Assembly: GCF_004801855.1 (NCBI RefSeq)
Contig: NZ_SSTC01000009.1
Coordinates: forward strand, 1 to 64,000
DNA: 64,000 nucleotides
Direction: 5' to 3'
Origin: Pseudomonas sp. A-1
GTDB lineage: Bacteria; Pseudomonadota; Gammaproteobacteria; Pseudomonadales; Pseudomonadaceae
Position 1 is the first letter of the stretch, and each line of letters starts with the position of its first letter. The notes under the pieces were generated by a model, which was not told where the DNA came from, did no database searches, and saw only the letters and a list, made by a program, of their open reading frames with translations. Below, one piece after another: positions 25,784 through 35,035 of this stretch. Both the position numbers and the translations under genes were made by a program.

Positions 25784-26892
25784 TGCAGCTCCTTGAGGTG
25801 GTCGAGCTTGACAACGCGGGTAGTGGGATGGACCGGCTGCACGGCGCCGACCCAGCGCAGGCAGTAGGTGCCGTTGGCATGGCCGGCGGTTTCCAGCCAG
25901 TTCGGCAGGCCGGGATCGCGGTGACTGAGCACCAGGCGCACGCCGCCTCGCCCGTCGAGTTGTGCCGAATGCTTGTTCAGGCAGATGCGGTGGTAGCGGT
26001 AGTCCAGCGACTCCATCCAGTAGTTGTTGATCTGCAGGTTCCAGAAGTCGCAGTCGGGCACCTGAGCCACTTCGATCAGCAGCGCCTCGTCCTCCGCCAG
26101 GTTCCAGTAGCCGTGGTAATAGAAGATGTTCGGATCGCCGCCCACGGCCTGGCACAGCGCCTGGTCGGCCGGCGGCAACTGGTTCGGATGCGCCTGGTAG
26201 CCCTCGGACCAGTCGGCGAACAGCCGCGCGGTGTTCTCGACGAAGCTGGCAGCCCGCCCCAGGCTCTGCTGCAAACGCTCGGCGCTCAGCGGCTCCGGCT
26301 GCTGCTGGCTGTCCAGCCGCTCGATGCGCAGCTGGGCGGGCTGCTCGGCGCCGCGGTCGAGGAAGGTCTGGCGCACGATCAGCGCGTTGCTCGCCGGTTC
26401 CAGCCGCAGCCAGTTGCCGCTGGCCGGCGGCTCCTGGCTCAAGATCAGCTCGAAGCTGCCGTCGGCCTCCAGCTGCAGCTGGCTGGCGTCGATGAAGCCG
26501 GTCTGGATCATCGTGCCGTCGCTCTCGTAGCCACCCTTCTGGGTGCCGAAGCTCAGGTAGGCCACGCTGCCGCGCCGGCCGCTGACCCGGTACTGCCGCT
26601 CGCCGTTGAGGCGCGCGTACTGGTACAGGTTGTCCGGGTTGTCGGCGCCGATCTTGGCCGTCTCGTGGGACGGCGAGAAGAAGCCGGGGAAGTCCGGGTC
26701 GGCGAACTCCAGGTGCATTTCCAGGGCAATGCGCAGCAGGCGGGTGAGGTAGCGGTAGCCCTCGGCGCGGTTATGCGGGTCGCTGGGCGCCTCGGCCCGC
26801 AGTATCTGCTCGCCGGCCCGCTTGAGCTGGTCGCAGAAATCGCTCCAGACCTGTCCGCTGCACACCTGCCGTTCGATCTCGTCTATCGCCAT
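25780..26892 (-). CDS. DUF1214 domain protein
   Basis: A 370-residue protein without signal peptide. The C-terminal half contains EVAQVPDCDFWNLQINNYWMES and LSHRDPGLPNWLETAGH, typical of DUF1214 proteins that resemble a beta-sandwich with a conserved HRD motif. Members of this family often neighbour sulfotransferases, but their role is not established. First gene of a three-gene operon with the sulfotransferase and the DHH phosphoesterase. Operator R8 lies 70 bases upstream. Confidence 0.8.
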   Translation of the reverse strand: MAIDEIERQVCSGQVWSDFCDQLKRAGEQILRAEAPSDPHNRAEGYRYLTRLLRIALEMHLEFADPDFPGFFSPSHETAKIGADNPDNLYQYARLNGERQYRVSGRRGSVAYLSFGTQKGGYESDGTMIQTGFIDASQLQLEADGSFELILSQEPPASGNWLRLEPASNALIVRQTFLDRGAEQPAQLRIERLDSQQQPEPLSAERLQQSLGRAASFVENTARLFADWSEGYQAHPNQLPPADQALCQAVGGDPNIFYYHGYWNLAEDEALLIEVAQVPDCDFWNLQINNYWMESLDYRYHRICLNKHSAQLDGRGGVRLVLSHRDPGLPNWLETAGHANGTYCLRWVGAVQPVHPTTRVVKLDHLKELQ

Positions 26893-26962
26893 GTCGGTCT
26901 CCTCTGGTCCGGCGCAGGGCGCGCCGCTGTCGTCACCTTAGGGAGGCCACCGGCAGCGATTC

Positions 26963-26980
26963 TTCGTCTGGGCGGACTAA
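26963..26980 (-). promoter_or_regulatory. Dyad operator R8
   Basis: In gene-relative orientation TTAGTCCGCCCAGACGAA, core GTCCGCCCAGAC, 70 bases upstream of the DUF1214 gene. Confidence 0.68.
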
Positions 26981-27033
26981 AAAGCGCCGGGCCGGGGCGC
27001 AGCCGCAAGCCCTGCTGTCGAGGGCAGGAAAAG

Positions 27034-27051
27034 TTCGTCTGACCAGACGAA
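27034..27051 (+). promoter_or_regulatory. Dyad operator R9
   Basis: TTCGTCTGACCAGACGAA: both arms TTCGTCTG and CAGACGAA are perfect complements around AC. The core is GTCTGACCAGAC. It is 82 bases upstream of cysD and, with R8, forms the third divergent operator pair. Confidence 0.72.
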
Positions 27052-27133
27052 GAAGCGCCAGCGGCAGCTTCCCTACCGTGGAAAAAAGCCGGCCCGCAGC
27101 CCGCGGTGCCGGACCCTCCCACGGAGACGAGCG

Positions 27134-28030
27134 ATGCTGACTCACCTGCAACGCCTGGAAGCCGAAAGCGTCCAGATCATCCGCGAAGTGGTCGCCGAGT
27201 GTGAAAACCCGGTGATGCTCTACTCCATCGGCAAGGACAGCGCAGTGATGCTGCACCTGGCGATGAAGGCCTTCGCCCCGGGCAAACCACCCTTCCCCCT
27301 GCTCCACGTCGACACCACCTGGAAGTTCCGCGAGATGATCGCCTTCCGCGACCGGACCGCCGAGCGCCTGGGCCTGGAGCTGCTGGTGCACGTCAACCCC
27401 GAAGGCGTCGAGCGCGGGATCAACCCCTTCGAGCACGGCTCGGCCCTGCACACCGACGTCTGGAAGACCCAGGGCCTCAAGCAGGCGCTGGACCACTACG
27501 GCTTCGACGCCGCGTTCGGCGGCGCCCGCCGCGACGAGGAAAAGTCGCGCGCCAAGGAGCGGGTGTTCTCGATCCGTTCCGCGCAGCACCGCTGGGACCC
27601 CAAGCAGCAGCGCCCGGAACTCTGGCACCTGTACAACACGCGCAAGCGCAAGGGCGAAAGCCTGCGGGTGTTCCCGCTGTCCAACTGGACCGAGCTGGAC
27701 ATCTGGCAATACATCTACCTTGAGCAGATTCCCATCGTCCCCCTGTACCTGGCCCAAGAGCGCCCGGTGGTACGCCGCGACGGCACGCTGATCATGGTCG
27801 ACGACGAGCGCCTGCCGCTGCTGCCCGGCGAGACGCCCGAGCTGCGCAAGGTGCGCTTCCGCACCCTGGGCTGCTACCCGCTGACCGGGGCCATCGACAG
27901 CGAGGCCGACAGCCTCGAAGCCATCATCCAGGAGATGCTGGTGAGCCGCACCTCGGAACGCCAGGGCCGCCTGATCGACAGCGATTCGACCGGTTCCATG
28001 GAGAAGAAGAAGCAAGAGGGGTACTTCTGA
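27134..28030 (+). CDS. cysD: Sulfate adenylyltransferase subunit 2
   Basis: A 298-residue ATP-sulfurylase small chain. SIGKDS at 31-36 is the PP-loop that binds ATP, and [16 protein letters not shown] and the tail [12 protein letters not shown] are typical. It makes adenosine 5'-phosphosulfate with the CysN GTPase part. Its last base pair overlaps the cysNC start (TGATG). Because it lies in the island divergent from a sulfotransferase and carries the island's operator, it is probably a dedicated second copy rather than the cysteine-pathway gene; a genome search would decide that. Confidence 0.95.
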   Translation: MLTHLQRLEAESVQIIREVVAECENPVMLYSIGKDSAVMLHLAMKAFAPGKPPFPLLHVDTTWKFREMIAFRDRTAERLGLELLVHVNPEGVERGINPFEHGSALHTDVWKTQGLKQALDHYGFDAAFGGARRDEEKSRAKERVFSIRSAQHRWDPKQQRPELWHLYNTRKRKGESLRVFPLSNWTELDIWQYIYLEQIPIVPLYLAQERPVVRRDGTLIMVDDERLPLLPGETPELRKVRFRTLGCYPLTGAIDSEADSLEAIIQEMLVSRTSERQGRLIDSDSTGSMEKKKQEGYF

Positions 28031-29907
28031 TGAGCGCGATTACCAACCTGGACCAGTACCTGCAGCAGCAACAGCACAAGGACCTGCTGCGCTTCATCAC
28101 CTGCGGCAGCGTCGACGACGGCAAGAGCACGCTGATCGGCCGCCTGCTGTACGAAACCAAGGTGCTGTTCGAGGACCAGCTCGGCCAGCTCGAAGTGGAC
28201 TCGAAGAAGCTCGGCACCCAGGGCGGCGAACTGGACTTCGCCCTGCTGGTGGACGGCCTGGCCGCCGAGCGCGAACAGGGCATCACCATCGACGTGGCCT
28301 ACCGCTTCTTCGCCACCGACAAGCGCAAGTTCATCGTCGCCGACACCCCCGGCCACGAGCAGTACACCCGCAACATGGTCACCGGCGCCTCCACCGCCGA
28401 CCTCGCGGTGATCCTCGTCGACGCCCGCCAGGGCCTGCTGGCGCAGACCCGCAGGCACAGCTTCCTGGTGTCCCTGCTGGGCATCCGCCAGGTCGTGGTG
28501 GCGGTGAACAAGATGGACCTGATGGACTATTCGGAGGCGGTGTTCCGCGACATCGAGGCCGAGTACCGCGCCTTCGCCGCGAAACTCGGGCTGACCGACA
28601 TCCAGTGCATCCCACTCTCCGCGCTCAGGGGCGACAACCTGCTGGAGCGCAGCGCCAACATGCCCTGGTACCAGGGCCCCAGCCTGCTGCAGCACCTGGA
28701 AAGCGCCCCGCTGGACGACAGCCGCGCCAGCCGCGCCCCCTTCCGCCTGCCGGTGCAATGGGTGAACCGGCCCAACCTCGACTTCCGCGGCTTTGCCGGC
28801 AACGTCGCCGCCGGCAGCCTGCGCGTCGGCGAATCCATCCGCGTGCTGCCTTCGGGCAAGCAGAGCCGCGTCGCCGGCATCCTCGGCATGGCCGGCGAGC
28901 AGCAGGAGGCGCTCTGCGGCCAGGCGGTGACCCTGAGCCTGGAGGACGAGATCGACATCAGCCGCGGCGATCTGATCACCCTGGCCGACGCGCCGGCGGC
29001 GGTGGCCGACCAGTTCGAGGCCACCCTGGTGTGGATGGGCGAGGAACCGCTGCTGCCCGGGCGCCCCTACCTGATGAAGATCGGCTGCCGCACCCTGGGC
29101 ATGAGCTGCGCCACCCTCAAGCACAAGGTCAACGTCAACAGCCTGGAGCACCTGGCGGCCAAGACCCTGGAGCTGAACGAGATCGGCGTCGGCAACCTCA
29201 GCCTCGATCTGCCGATCCCCTTCGACGCCTACGCGGACAACCGCGATACCGGCGGCTTCATCGTCATCGACCGGCTGAGCAACCAGACCGTCGGCGCCGG
29301 CATGCTGCACTTCGCCCTGCGCCGGGCGCAGAACGTGCACTGGCAGGCCATCGACGTCGACGGCGCCGCCCGCGCCGCGCTGAAGGGCCAGACACCGCGC
29401 ATGCTGTGGTTCACCGGCCTGTCCGGGGCCGGCAAGTCGACCATCGCCAACCTGGTCGAACGCAAGCTGCACGCCCTCGGCCGGCACACCTACCTGCTCG
29501 ACGGCGACAACGTGCGCCACGGCCTGAACCGCGACCTGGGCTTCAGCGAAGTCGACCGGGTGGAGAACATCCGCCGGGTGGCCGAGGTGGGACGGCTGAT
29601 GCTGGACGCCGGGCTGATCACCCTGGTCTCGTTTATCTCGCCGTTCCGCGCCGAGCGCGAACTGGCGCGCAGCCTGGCGGGCGACGGCGCCTTCCTGGAG
29701 ATCTTCGTCGACACCCCGCTGGCACTGGCCGAGCAGCGCGATCCCAAGGGCCTGTACCAGAAGGCCCGGCGCGGCGAGCTGAAGAACTTCACCGGCATCG
29801 ACTCGCCCTACGAGCCGCCGCTGGCGCCCGACCTGCGCATCGACACCAGCGGCGAATCGGCCGAGGCCGCCGCCGAGCGCATCGTCGCGTACCTGCTGGC
29901 GCAGTGA
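28030..29907 (+). CDS. cysNC: Bifunctional sulfate adenylyltransferase subunit 1 / adenylylsulfate kinase
   Basis: A 625-residue fusion. Residues 26-34 (GSVDDGKST), [12 protein letters not shown] and NKMDLMD are the GTPase motifs of CysN, which drives sulfate activation. From about residue 445 the CysC kinase follows with P-loop GLSGAGKST at 463-471 and [16 protein letters not shown]. The product is PAPS, the donor for sulfotransferases or for PAPS reductase. The fusion is typical for Pseudomonas. It is coupled to cysD and followed after 89 bases by an SRPBCC protein gene. Confidence 0.95.
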   Translation: MSAITNLDQYLQQQQHKDLLRFITCGSVDDGKSTLIGRLLYETKVLFEDQLGQLEVDSKKLGTQGGELDFALLVDGLAAEREQGITIDVAYRFFATDKRKFIVADTPGHEQYTRNMVTGASTADLAVILVDARQGLLAQTRRHSFLVSLLGIRQVVVAVNKMDLMDYSEAVFRDIEAEYRAFAAKLGLTDIQCIPLSALRGDNLLERSANMPWYQGPSLLQHLESAPLDDSRASRAPFRLPVQWVNRPNLDFRGFAGNVAAGSLRVGESIRVLPSGKQSRVAGILGMAGEQQEALCGQAVTLSLEDEIDISRGDLITLADAPAAVADQFEATLVWMGEEPLLPGRPYLMKIGCRTLGMSCATLKHKVNVNSLEHLAAKTLELNEIGVGNLSLDLPIPFDAYADNRDTGGFIVIDRLSNQTVGAGMLHFALRRAQNVHWQAIDVDGAARAALKGQTPRMLWFTGLSGAGKSTIANLVERKLHALGRHTYLLDGDNVRHGLNRDLGFSEVDRVENIRRVAEVGRLMLDAGLITLVSFISPFRAERELARSLAGDGAFLEIFVDTPLALAEQRDPKGLYQKARRGELKNFTGIDSPYEPPLAPDLRIDTSGESAEAAAERIVAYLLAQ

Positions 29908-29996
29908 GGCGCCCTTCGCCCGGGGCCGCCAGCCGGTCCCGGGCGGCTGCAGATCACTTCCAAACCTATCAACTGAGTGCCCAACAGGAGCGAGTC

Positions 29997-30464
29997 ATGG
30001 CCAAGGCCGAAAACATCGTTACCTCGATCACCGTGGAAATCGACGCCCCCGCCCGCGTGGTCTGGGAAGTGCTCACCGATCTGGACAACTACCACGAGTG
30101 GAACAGCTTCTGCCCGAGCATTCAGTGCGGCCTGCAGATCGGCGATCCGGTGCTGATGCAGGTACGCGCCCCCGGTAGCGACGAGACCTTCCCGGTCCAC
30201 GAATACCTGGTGGCTTGCGACCCCGAGCAGCTGTTGTCCTGGGAGCAGCGCCCCGTCCCGGAAAACATGGACGCCGCGCGCCGCGATCAGTACATCACCG
30301 CCATCGACGCCAATCGCTGCAGCTATTTCACCACGGATATTTTCCTGGGTCTGAACCAGGACACCATCATGCGCGAGCACGGTGCCTGGGTGAAAAAAGG
30401 CTTCGACCAGATGGCTCTGGATCTGAAACGGCGCGCCGAAGCACTGCACGCCAGCCGTGCCTGA
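29997..30464 (+). CDS. SRPBCC (START-like) family protein
   Basis: A 155-residue helix-grip protein. It contains ITVEIDAPARVVWEVLTDLDNYHEWNSF, the standard start of polyketide cyclase / START-related domains, which enclose hydrophobic ligands in a deep cavity. It could carry or cyclise a sterol- or terpene-like intermediate. The ATG has CAGGAGCGAG upstream. Third gene of the probable cysD operon; an SDR follows 44 bases later. Confidence 0.82.
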   Translation: MAKAENIVTSITVEIDAPARVVWEVLTDLDNYHEWNSFCPSIQCGLQIGDPVLMQVRAPGSDETFPVHEYLVACDPEQLLSWEQRPVPENMDAARRDQYITAIDANRCSYFTTDIFLGLNQDTIMREHGAWVKKGFDQMALDLKRRAEALHASRA

Positions 30465-30508
30465 GCGGCCCATTCCTCACCACGACAATAAGAAAGAAGG
30501 TAATTGCC

Positions 30509-31300
30509 ATGTTGCTCAAAGATAAAGTTGTCATCATTTCCGGTATCGGTCCCGGCCTGGGCATCAAGCTGGCCGTGCGCGCCGCCGAATACCAGGCCAA
30601 GGCCGTGGTGCTGGCCGCCCGCACCCCGGCCAAGCTGGATCAGGCCGAACAGGCCATCCGCGACGCGGGCTACGACACCCCGGTCCTCAAGGTCCCCACC
30701 GACATTGCCGATGTCGAACAGTGCCAGAAGCTCGCCGACCTGACGGTCGAACACTTCGGCCGGATCGACGCGCTGATCAATTCCGCCTACGCCCATGGCG
30801 CCTGGGGCAGTTCCTCCGCGTCGTCCATGGACGACTGGCGCCAGGCCATGGACGTCAACCTGTTCGGCACCATGCAGATGACCCAGGCCGTGCTGCCGCA
30901 GATGAAGCGGCAGCGCGCGGGCAGCATCGTCATGATCAACACCATGGCCACCCGCATCCCCAACCAGCTGGAATCCGGCTATGCCGTCTCCAAGGGCGCG
31001 TTGAAAACCGCCGTGCAGTACCTGGCGCAGGATCTCGGCCCGTTCGGCATCCGGGTCAACTCCACCTTCATGGGCTGGATGTGGGGCGCACCGGTGATCG
31101 GCTACTTCGAGAGCGAAGCCAAGCGCCTGGGCGTCACCATGGAGTCGCTGGTCGACCAGATCGCCCAGCAGATTCCGCTGCGCAAGATTCCCGAAGACGG
31201 CGACTGCGCCATGGCTGCCCTGTACCTGGCCAGCGACTACGCCAAGGTGATTACCGGCGCGCAACTGGACGTCAACGGCGGCCACTTTCTGCCGTGCTGA
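30509..31300 (+). CDS. Short-chain dehydrogenase/reductase with divergent cofactor motif
   Basis: A 263-residue SDR. The cofactor motif reads SGIGPGLG instead of the usual TGxxxGIG, and NSAY replaces NNAG, but the catalytic pair YAVSK is kept. It opens MLLKDKVVIISGIGPGLG and ends VNGGHFLPC. The changes mark a separate SDR subgroup. AAGAAGG precedes the ATG. Last gene of the cysD, cysNC, SRPBCC unit. A weak hairpin (31332-31349) follows. Confidence 0.85.
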   Translation: MLLKDKVVIISGIGPGLGIKLAVRAAEYQAKAVVLAARTPAKLDQAEQAIRDAGYDTPVLKVPTDIADVEQCQKLADLTVEHFGRIDALINSAYAHGAWGSSSASSMDDWRQAMDVNLFGTMQMTQAVLPQMKRQRAGSIVMINTMATRIPNQLESGYAVSKGALKTAVQYLAQDLGPFGIRVNSTFMGWMWGAPVIGYFESEAKRLGVTMESLVDQIAQQIPLRKIPEDGDCAMAALYLASDYAKVITGAQLDVNGGHFLPC

Positions 31301-31382
31301 CTAGCCGGGGCGACAGGGAAGTCGCTTCTAAGCCGATCAACTGATCGGCGCCTCCTGCTGGCGCGCCCGCGCCCGCCCCACG

Positions 31383-31446
31383 GTAGGGTGCGCCATGCGC
31401 ACCGGGAATCCCGCGCGGAGGTTCCGGTGTGCACGGCGCACCCTAC
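31383..31446. repeat. Second type of REP palindrome
   Basis: Arms GTAGGGTGCGCCATGCGCACC and a matching GGTGTGCACGGCGCACCCTAC. It is unrelated in sequence to the GAATTCATTC family. It lies in the gap before LuxR-type regulator 3. Confidence 0.75.
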
Positions 31447-31468
31447 TGCATCACGGGATAGCCGCCAC

Positions 31469-31485
31469 TAGGCCGAACGGACGAT
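31469..31485 (+). promoter_or_regulatory. Dyad operator R10
   Basis: TAGGCCGAACGGACGAT, core GGCCGAACGGAC (first base pair of the palindrome changed), 67 bases upstream of LuxR-type regulator 3. Confidence 0.65.
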
Positions 31486-31552
31486 TTGCCGGCCCCGCGG
31501 CGCGCAAATACTGACCCCATCCAGCCCGACAACCACAACTAGAGAGGCGCGG

Positions 31553-32716
31553 ATGCACAACTTCGAACACGCCCATGCACTGGCGGGCATCAGCGCTCGC
31601 GAACTCAGCGACCTGCTGGCCCTGACCTACCGCGGCCCGCTCGAACCCACGCCCTGGTCCGGCCTGCTGGAAGCGCTGCGCCTGCGCTTTCGCGCCAGCT
31701 TCATGACCCTGGTGCTGCGCAACCCCGCCCACGACCGCCCCGGCCTGATCGTCAACGCCTCGATCCATGGCCCGCACCTGCCGGGCGAGCCGTCCTACAG
31801 CGAGCACTACTATGCGATCTGCCCCTTCCTCGACTGGCCGGCCGGCCAGGTGGCCAGCGCCGACCAGGTGCTGGGCCAGGAGGCCTGGCTGGCCGACGAC
31901 TTCTACCGGAGCTACCTGCAGCCGCTCGACCTGCGTTACGTGCTGGTGGCCAACCTGCGCACCGACGCCGGCATGCACTGCGCGCTGTTCGCCTGCCGCG
32001 GTCATGCGGCGGCGGACTTCGACGCCGCGGAACGGGCGCTGATCGAGCTGCTCCGGCCGCACCTGCAGCAGGCGGTGGACCTGCATTCGACGGTCGACGA
32101 ACTGGACTCGGAGCGCCTGCTCTACGCCGCCACCATCGACCGCCTACTGGTGGGGACGGCGATCCTCGACGAAACCGGCAAGGTGATGCGCAGCAACCAG
32201 GCGGCCCAGCGCCTGTTCGCCGCGCACGATGGCCTCGAGTGTCGCCAGGACCGGCTGCGCGCCTATTCCGTCCAGGACAACCGCGATCTGCAGAAGGCCG
32301 TGCAGACGGTGCTCCTGCAGCGCCAGCAGGGCCGCGACGAGTCGCTGGAGGTGCTCACCCTGTCCCGCCCGACCGGCGAAGTGCCGCTGAACCTGCTGCT
32401 GCGCCCCATCGCCCTCAACTACGAAGGCCAGGGCAAGGCCCGGCGGCCGGCCGTGGCGGTGTTCATCCGCGACCCGAACGACTCGCCGCAGGCCTCGCGG
32501 CACCTGCTGCGCAGCCTGTTCCAGCTGACCCGCACGGAAACCGAGGTGGCCATGCTGATGATGGACGGCCTGACCCTGGACGAAAGCGCCGAACGCCTGT
32601 GCCTCTCGCGCAACACCGTGCGCGCCCACCTGCGCGGCGTCTTCGCCAAGACCGGCGCCACCCGCCAGGCCCAACTGGTCAAGACCCTGCTCAACAGCGT
32701 CGCCGCGCTGGCCTGA
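31553..32716 (+). CDS. LuxR-family transcriptional regulator 3
   Basis: A 387-residue regulator with the LuxR-type C-terminal helix-turn-helix (QLTRTETEVAMLMMDGLT, RLCLSRNTVRAHLRGVFAKTG). Its recognition helix is close to that of regulator 1 (SRNTARAHLRSTFSKTG), so those two probably bind the same operator. The N-terminal region shares YRGPLEPTPW with regulator 1. The gene has its own dyad operator R10, which fits autoregulation. Ribosome site GAGAGGCGCGG lies before the ATG. Confidence 0.87.
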   Translation: MHNFEHAHALAGISARELSDLLALTYRGPLEPTPWSGLLEALRLRFRASFMTLVLRNPAHDRPGLIVNASIHGPHLPGEPSYSEHYYAICPFLDWPAGQVASADQVLGQEAWLADDFYRSYLQPLDLRYVLVANLRTDAGMHCALFACRGHAAADFDAAERALIELLRPHLQQAVDLHSTVDELDSERLLYAATIDRLLVGTAILDETGKVMRSNQAAQRLFAAHDGLECRQDRLRAYSVQDNRDLQKAVQTVLLQRQQGRDESLEVLTLSRPTGEVPLNLLLRPIALNYEGQGKARRPAVAVFIRDPNDSPQASRHLLRSLFQLTRTETEVAMLMMDGLTLDESAERLCLSRNTVRAHLRGVFAKTGATRQAQLVKTLLNSVAALA

Positions 32717-32810
32717 TACCCCATCCTGCGCCCCTCCTCCCCCATGCCATCCCGCGGACGATGGCGTGGGCGGCTGCGCCGGTGTTACTGCGGAGCGAAG
32801 AAGCAAAAAA

Positions 32811-32828
32811 ACCCGGCCTGAGCCGGGT
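32811..32828 (-). terminator. Rho-independent terminator
   Basis: Stem ACCCGGC / GCCGGGT followed on the minus strand by seven T residues (seven A on the plus strand at 32805-32811). It ends transcription of the minus-strand SDR gene that stops at 32910. Confidence 0.85.
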
Positions 32829-32909
32829 AAAAGGTGACAGTGGGATAGACCTGTCAGCACGCACTGGTTTGCTGTCGGGGGGAGCACAGCCTCCCCCCTG
32901 TGCCCCGAA

Positions 32910-33668
32910 TCAGGCGGAGCCACCGATCAGTTGGGCGTTGTCGACACGGATCTCCGCGCCGTTGATGAAGCGCGACTCGTCCGAGGCGAGGAACAGCACC
33001 ACGTTGGCGATGTCCGCCGGGGCGCACATGCGGTTCTTCGGATCCTTCTCCAGCTCTTCCTGGGCAACCGGCTGACCGCCGTGCAGGGCGCTGGTCATCG
33101 GCGTGTTGACGCCGTCCGGATGCACGCTGTTGCAGCGGATGCGGTAGCCCTGCTGCTTGCAGTGCATGGCGATCGAGCGGGTCATCGCCGCCACCGCGCC
33201 CTTGGACGCCGAATAGGCACAGAACGCCGGCATGCCGCCGAGCGCCGCCATCGACGACATGTTGACGATCGAGCCGCCGCCGGTTTCCTTCATCGCCAGC
33301 ACCGCGTACTTGCAGCCGAGGAAGTAGCCGGCGTTGTTGATGCCTTGCACCTTCTGGAACAGCTCCAGCGAGGTGTCCTCGATGGTGCCGACGGCGAGGA
33401 TGCCGGCGTTGTTGACCAGCACGTCGAGGCGGCCGAAGGTTTCCAGGGTAGTGTCGATCACCCGCTGCCAGTCGGCTTCGCTGGCGATGTCGTGGCGCAC
33501 GAACAGGGCGTCGCCGCCGATCTCGGCGGCCGCACGCTGGCCGGCTTCCTCGTTGAGGTCGGTGAGCACCACCCTGGCCCCTTCGCGGGCCAGCAGCCTG
33601 GCATCCTCCAGACCGATGCCACTGGCGGCGCCAGTCACGATGCACACCTTGCCTTCGACTCGTTTCAT
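32910..33668 (-). CDS. Short-chain dehydrogenase/reductase
   Basis: A 252-residue SDR with TGAASGIG, NNAG and YSASK, and a C-terminus ending NGAEIRVDNAQLIGGSA, typical of the 3-alpha/7-alpha-hydroxysteroid dehydrogenase-like group but also of many other SDRs. It stands alone with operator R11 upstream and a strong terminator downstream. Confidence 0.88.
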   Translation of the reverse strand: MKRVEGKVCIVTGAASGIGLEDARLLAREGARVVLTDLNEEAGQRAAAEIGGDALFVRHDIASEADWQRVIDTTLETFGRLDVLVNNAGILAVGTIEDTSLELFQKVQGINNAGYFLGCKYAVLAMKETGGGSIVNMSSMAALGGMPAFCAYSASKGAVAAMTRSIAMHCKQQGYRIRCNSVHPDGVNTPMTSALHGGQPVAQEELEKDPKNRMCAPADIANVVLFLASDESRFINGAEIRVDNAQLIGGSA

Positions 33669-33750
33669 TGTTGTTCTCCCGTTGCTGGATCAGCGCGGAT
33701 CGAGCCCGCAATCGACTGGATTCGATTGTTGCAACGGGTGGGAGGGGCTA

Positions 33751-33771
33751 CATCGTCTGGGGAGACTAATC
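33751..33771 (-). promoter_or_regulatory. Dyad operator R11
   Basis: In gene-relative orientation TTAGTCTCCCCAGACGATG, core GTCTCCCCAGAC, 82 bases upstream of the SDR start at 33668. Flanks TTA and GAT are intact. Confidence 0.72.
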
Positions 33772-33778
33772 CCATTTG

Positions 33779-33850
33779 GCGCTCCCGCGAAGGCGGGAGC
33801 CCAGGTGCCACGGGCCTTCCGGATTGTCGCCTGCACGGGAATGACAACTT
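33779..33850. repeat. Third type of palindromic repeat
   Basis: A GGCGCTCCCGCGAAGGCGGGAGCCC hairpin followed by GGCCTTCCGGATTGTCGCCTGCACGGG, in the 245-base gap between the SDR and EAL genes. It resembles repeats common in gamma-proteobacterial genomes; only one copy is in this window. Confidence 0.45.
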
Positions 33851-33915
33851 CTCCAGGATTTCCTCGGGAACACTGAAATTCGCTGCTGATCAGCGCTCCA
33901 CGTGCTGCCGAACGA

Positions 33916-34695
33916 TCAGCAATAACGCATGTCGGGTTCCGGCAGCGATTCCAGCGCCGGGCGCGCCAGCAGGTAGCCCTGGAACAGCGAAACGCCCATG
34001 TTCCGCAAGGTGTCGAGCTCTTCGGGCCGCTCGATCCCTTCGGCGATGATCTGGCAACCGAGTGCGTTGCACGTGCCGATCACGCCGGCGACGATGGCCC
34101 GCCTCACCGCATCGCGGTCGATATCCCGAGTCAGCGCCATATCCAGCTTGACGATATGGGGCTGGAAGTCCGCCAGCAGGTTCAGGCCGGAATAGCCTGC
34201 GCCAAAGTCGTCGATGGCAGTCAGGAAGCCACGCTGCCGATAGTCCTTGATGATCTTCAGGGCATGCTCGGGATTACGGATCTTTTCCGACTCCGTGATC
34301 TCGAAAATCAGGCGATCCGGCGAAAAGCCGACCTTGCGCGCAGCGGCCAGCGTCAGGCGGATGCAACTGGCCGGCTCATAAACCGCGTTGGGCAGGAAGT
34401 TGATCGACAGATAGGTCTGCATGCCGAGGCGTTGAGCGGTTTCGATCGCCAGCACACGGCAGGTCTGATCGAACGAATACATCTCGTCGGGCTTCACCGC
34501 GCCCAGCACCTGCGCCGCAGAGGCACCATCGGCGCCGCGAACGAGCGCCTCGTAGGCAAACACACTCCGCTGCTCGACATCGACGATCGGCTGGAAAGCC
34601 ATCTTCAATTCGAGATGAAGTGGCTTGGCATCCCTGCAGCGGATGCATCCGATGAGTTCATCGTCAGCGTCCTCGAAAAAGTTTGATAAATACAT
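33916..34695 (-). CDS. EAL-domain cyclic-di-GMP phosphodiesterase
   Basis: A 259-residue stand-alone EAL protein, without GGDEF or membrane segments. The key motifs are present: EALVRG at 49-54, the Asn in INFLPN, EITES, IDDFGAG, VKLD, EGIERPEE and FQGYL. It should linearise cyclic-di-GMP, so it can act on motility or biofilm. The start at 34695 has AAGGAGATCAG upstream. It is a separate gene in the island, with no dyad operator near it. Confidence 0.88.
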   Translation of the reverse strand: MYLSNFFEDADDELIGCIRCRDAKPLHLELKMAFQPIVDVEQRSVFAYEALVRGADGASAAQVLGAVKPDEMYSFDQTCRVLAIETAQRLGMQTYLSINFLPNAVYEPASCIRLTLAAARKVGFSPDRLIFEITESEKIRNPEHALKIIKDYRQRGFLTAIDDFGAGYSGLNLLADFQPHIVKLDMALTRDIDRDAVRRAIVAGVIGTCNALGCQIIAEGIERPEELDTLRNMGVSLFQGYLLARPALESLPEPDMRYC

Positions 34696-34970
34696 CTGAT
34701 CTCCTTGCGAGACTGGTTTCCCTGTGATCTTCAAGGAATCCTCGAGCGATTGATGGGCCGAACGATTGATGAGGCCATCTGCACGGCGCTCACCACGCCA
34801 GCGTTGCAGCGAACTCTACAACGCGCGATGACGCAAAGCACATAGCCGACCCACACTCGGCTCCAGCCCCCAGCTTGTTGCTACTGCAGGCATCAGCAGC
34901 GAAGTTGAGCCAATTCCGTGCAAAACATATCGGCTTTGCATGCCATGCTCTTGAGCACGCTGCGCATCCC
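34696..34970. other. Non-coding gap upstream of the EAL gene
   Basis: The 340-base gap (34696-35035) between the EAL gene and the EthD-like gene holds no reading frame with coding character, no dyad operator and no repeat. Its right end carries the terminator of the EthD-like gene. The promoter of the EAL gene must lie within it, but I see no clear consensus. Confidence 0.5.
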
Positions 34971-34978
34971 AAAAAACA

Positions 34979-35011
34979 AACCCGGAGCCCGCCAGTGGCG
35001 GACTCCGGGTT
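34979..35011 (-). terminator. Rho-independent terminator of the EthD-like gene
   Basis: Sixteen-base arms AACCCGGAGCCCGCCA and complement with one mismatch and a one-base loop. On the minus strand it is followed by a T run (AAAAAAC on the plus strand at 34971-34977). Confidence 0.85.
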
Positions 35012-35035
35012 GCGTTTGCCCCGCTGGAGTGTGGT

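Noticed and set aside
4093-32716. The LuxR-type genes as quorum-sensing regulators
   Set aside because: No LuxI-type synthase is in the window and the sensor regions show no autoinducer-domain signature.
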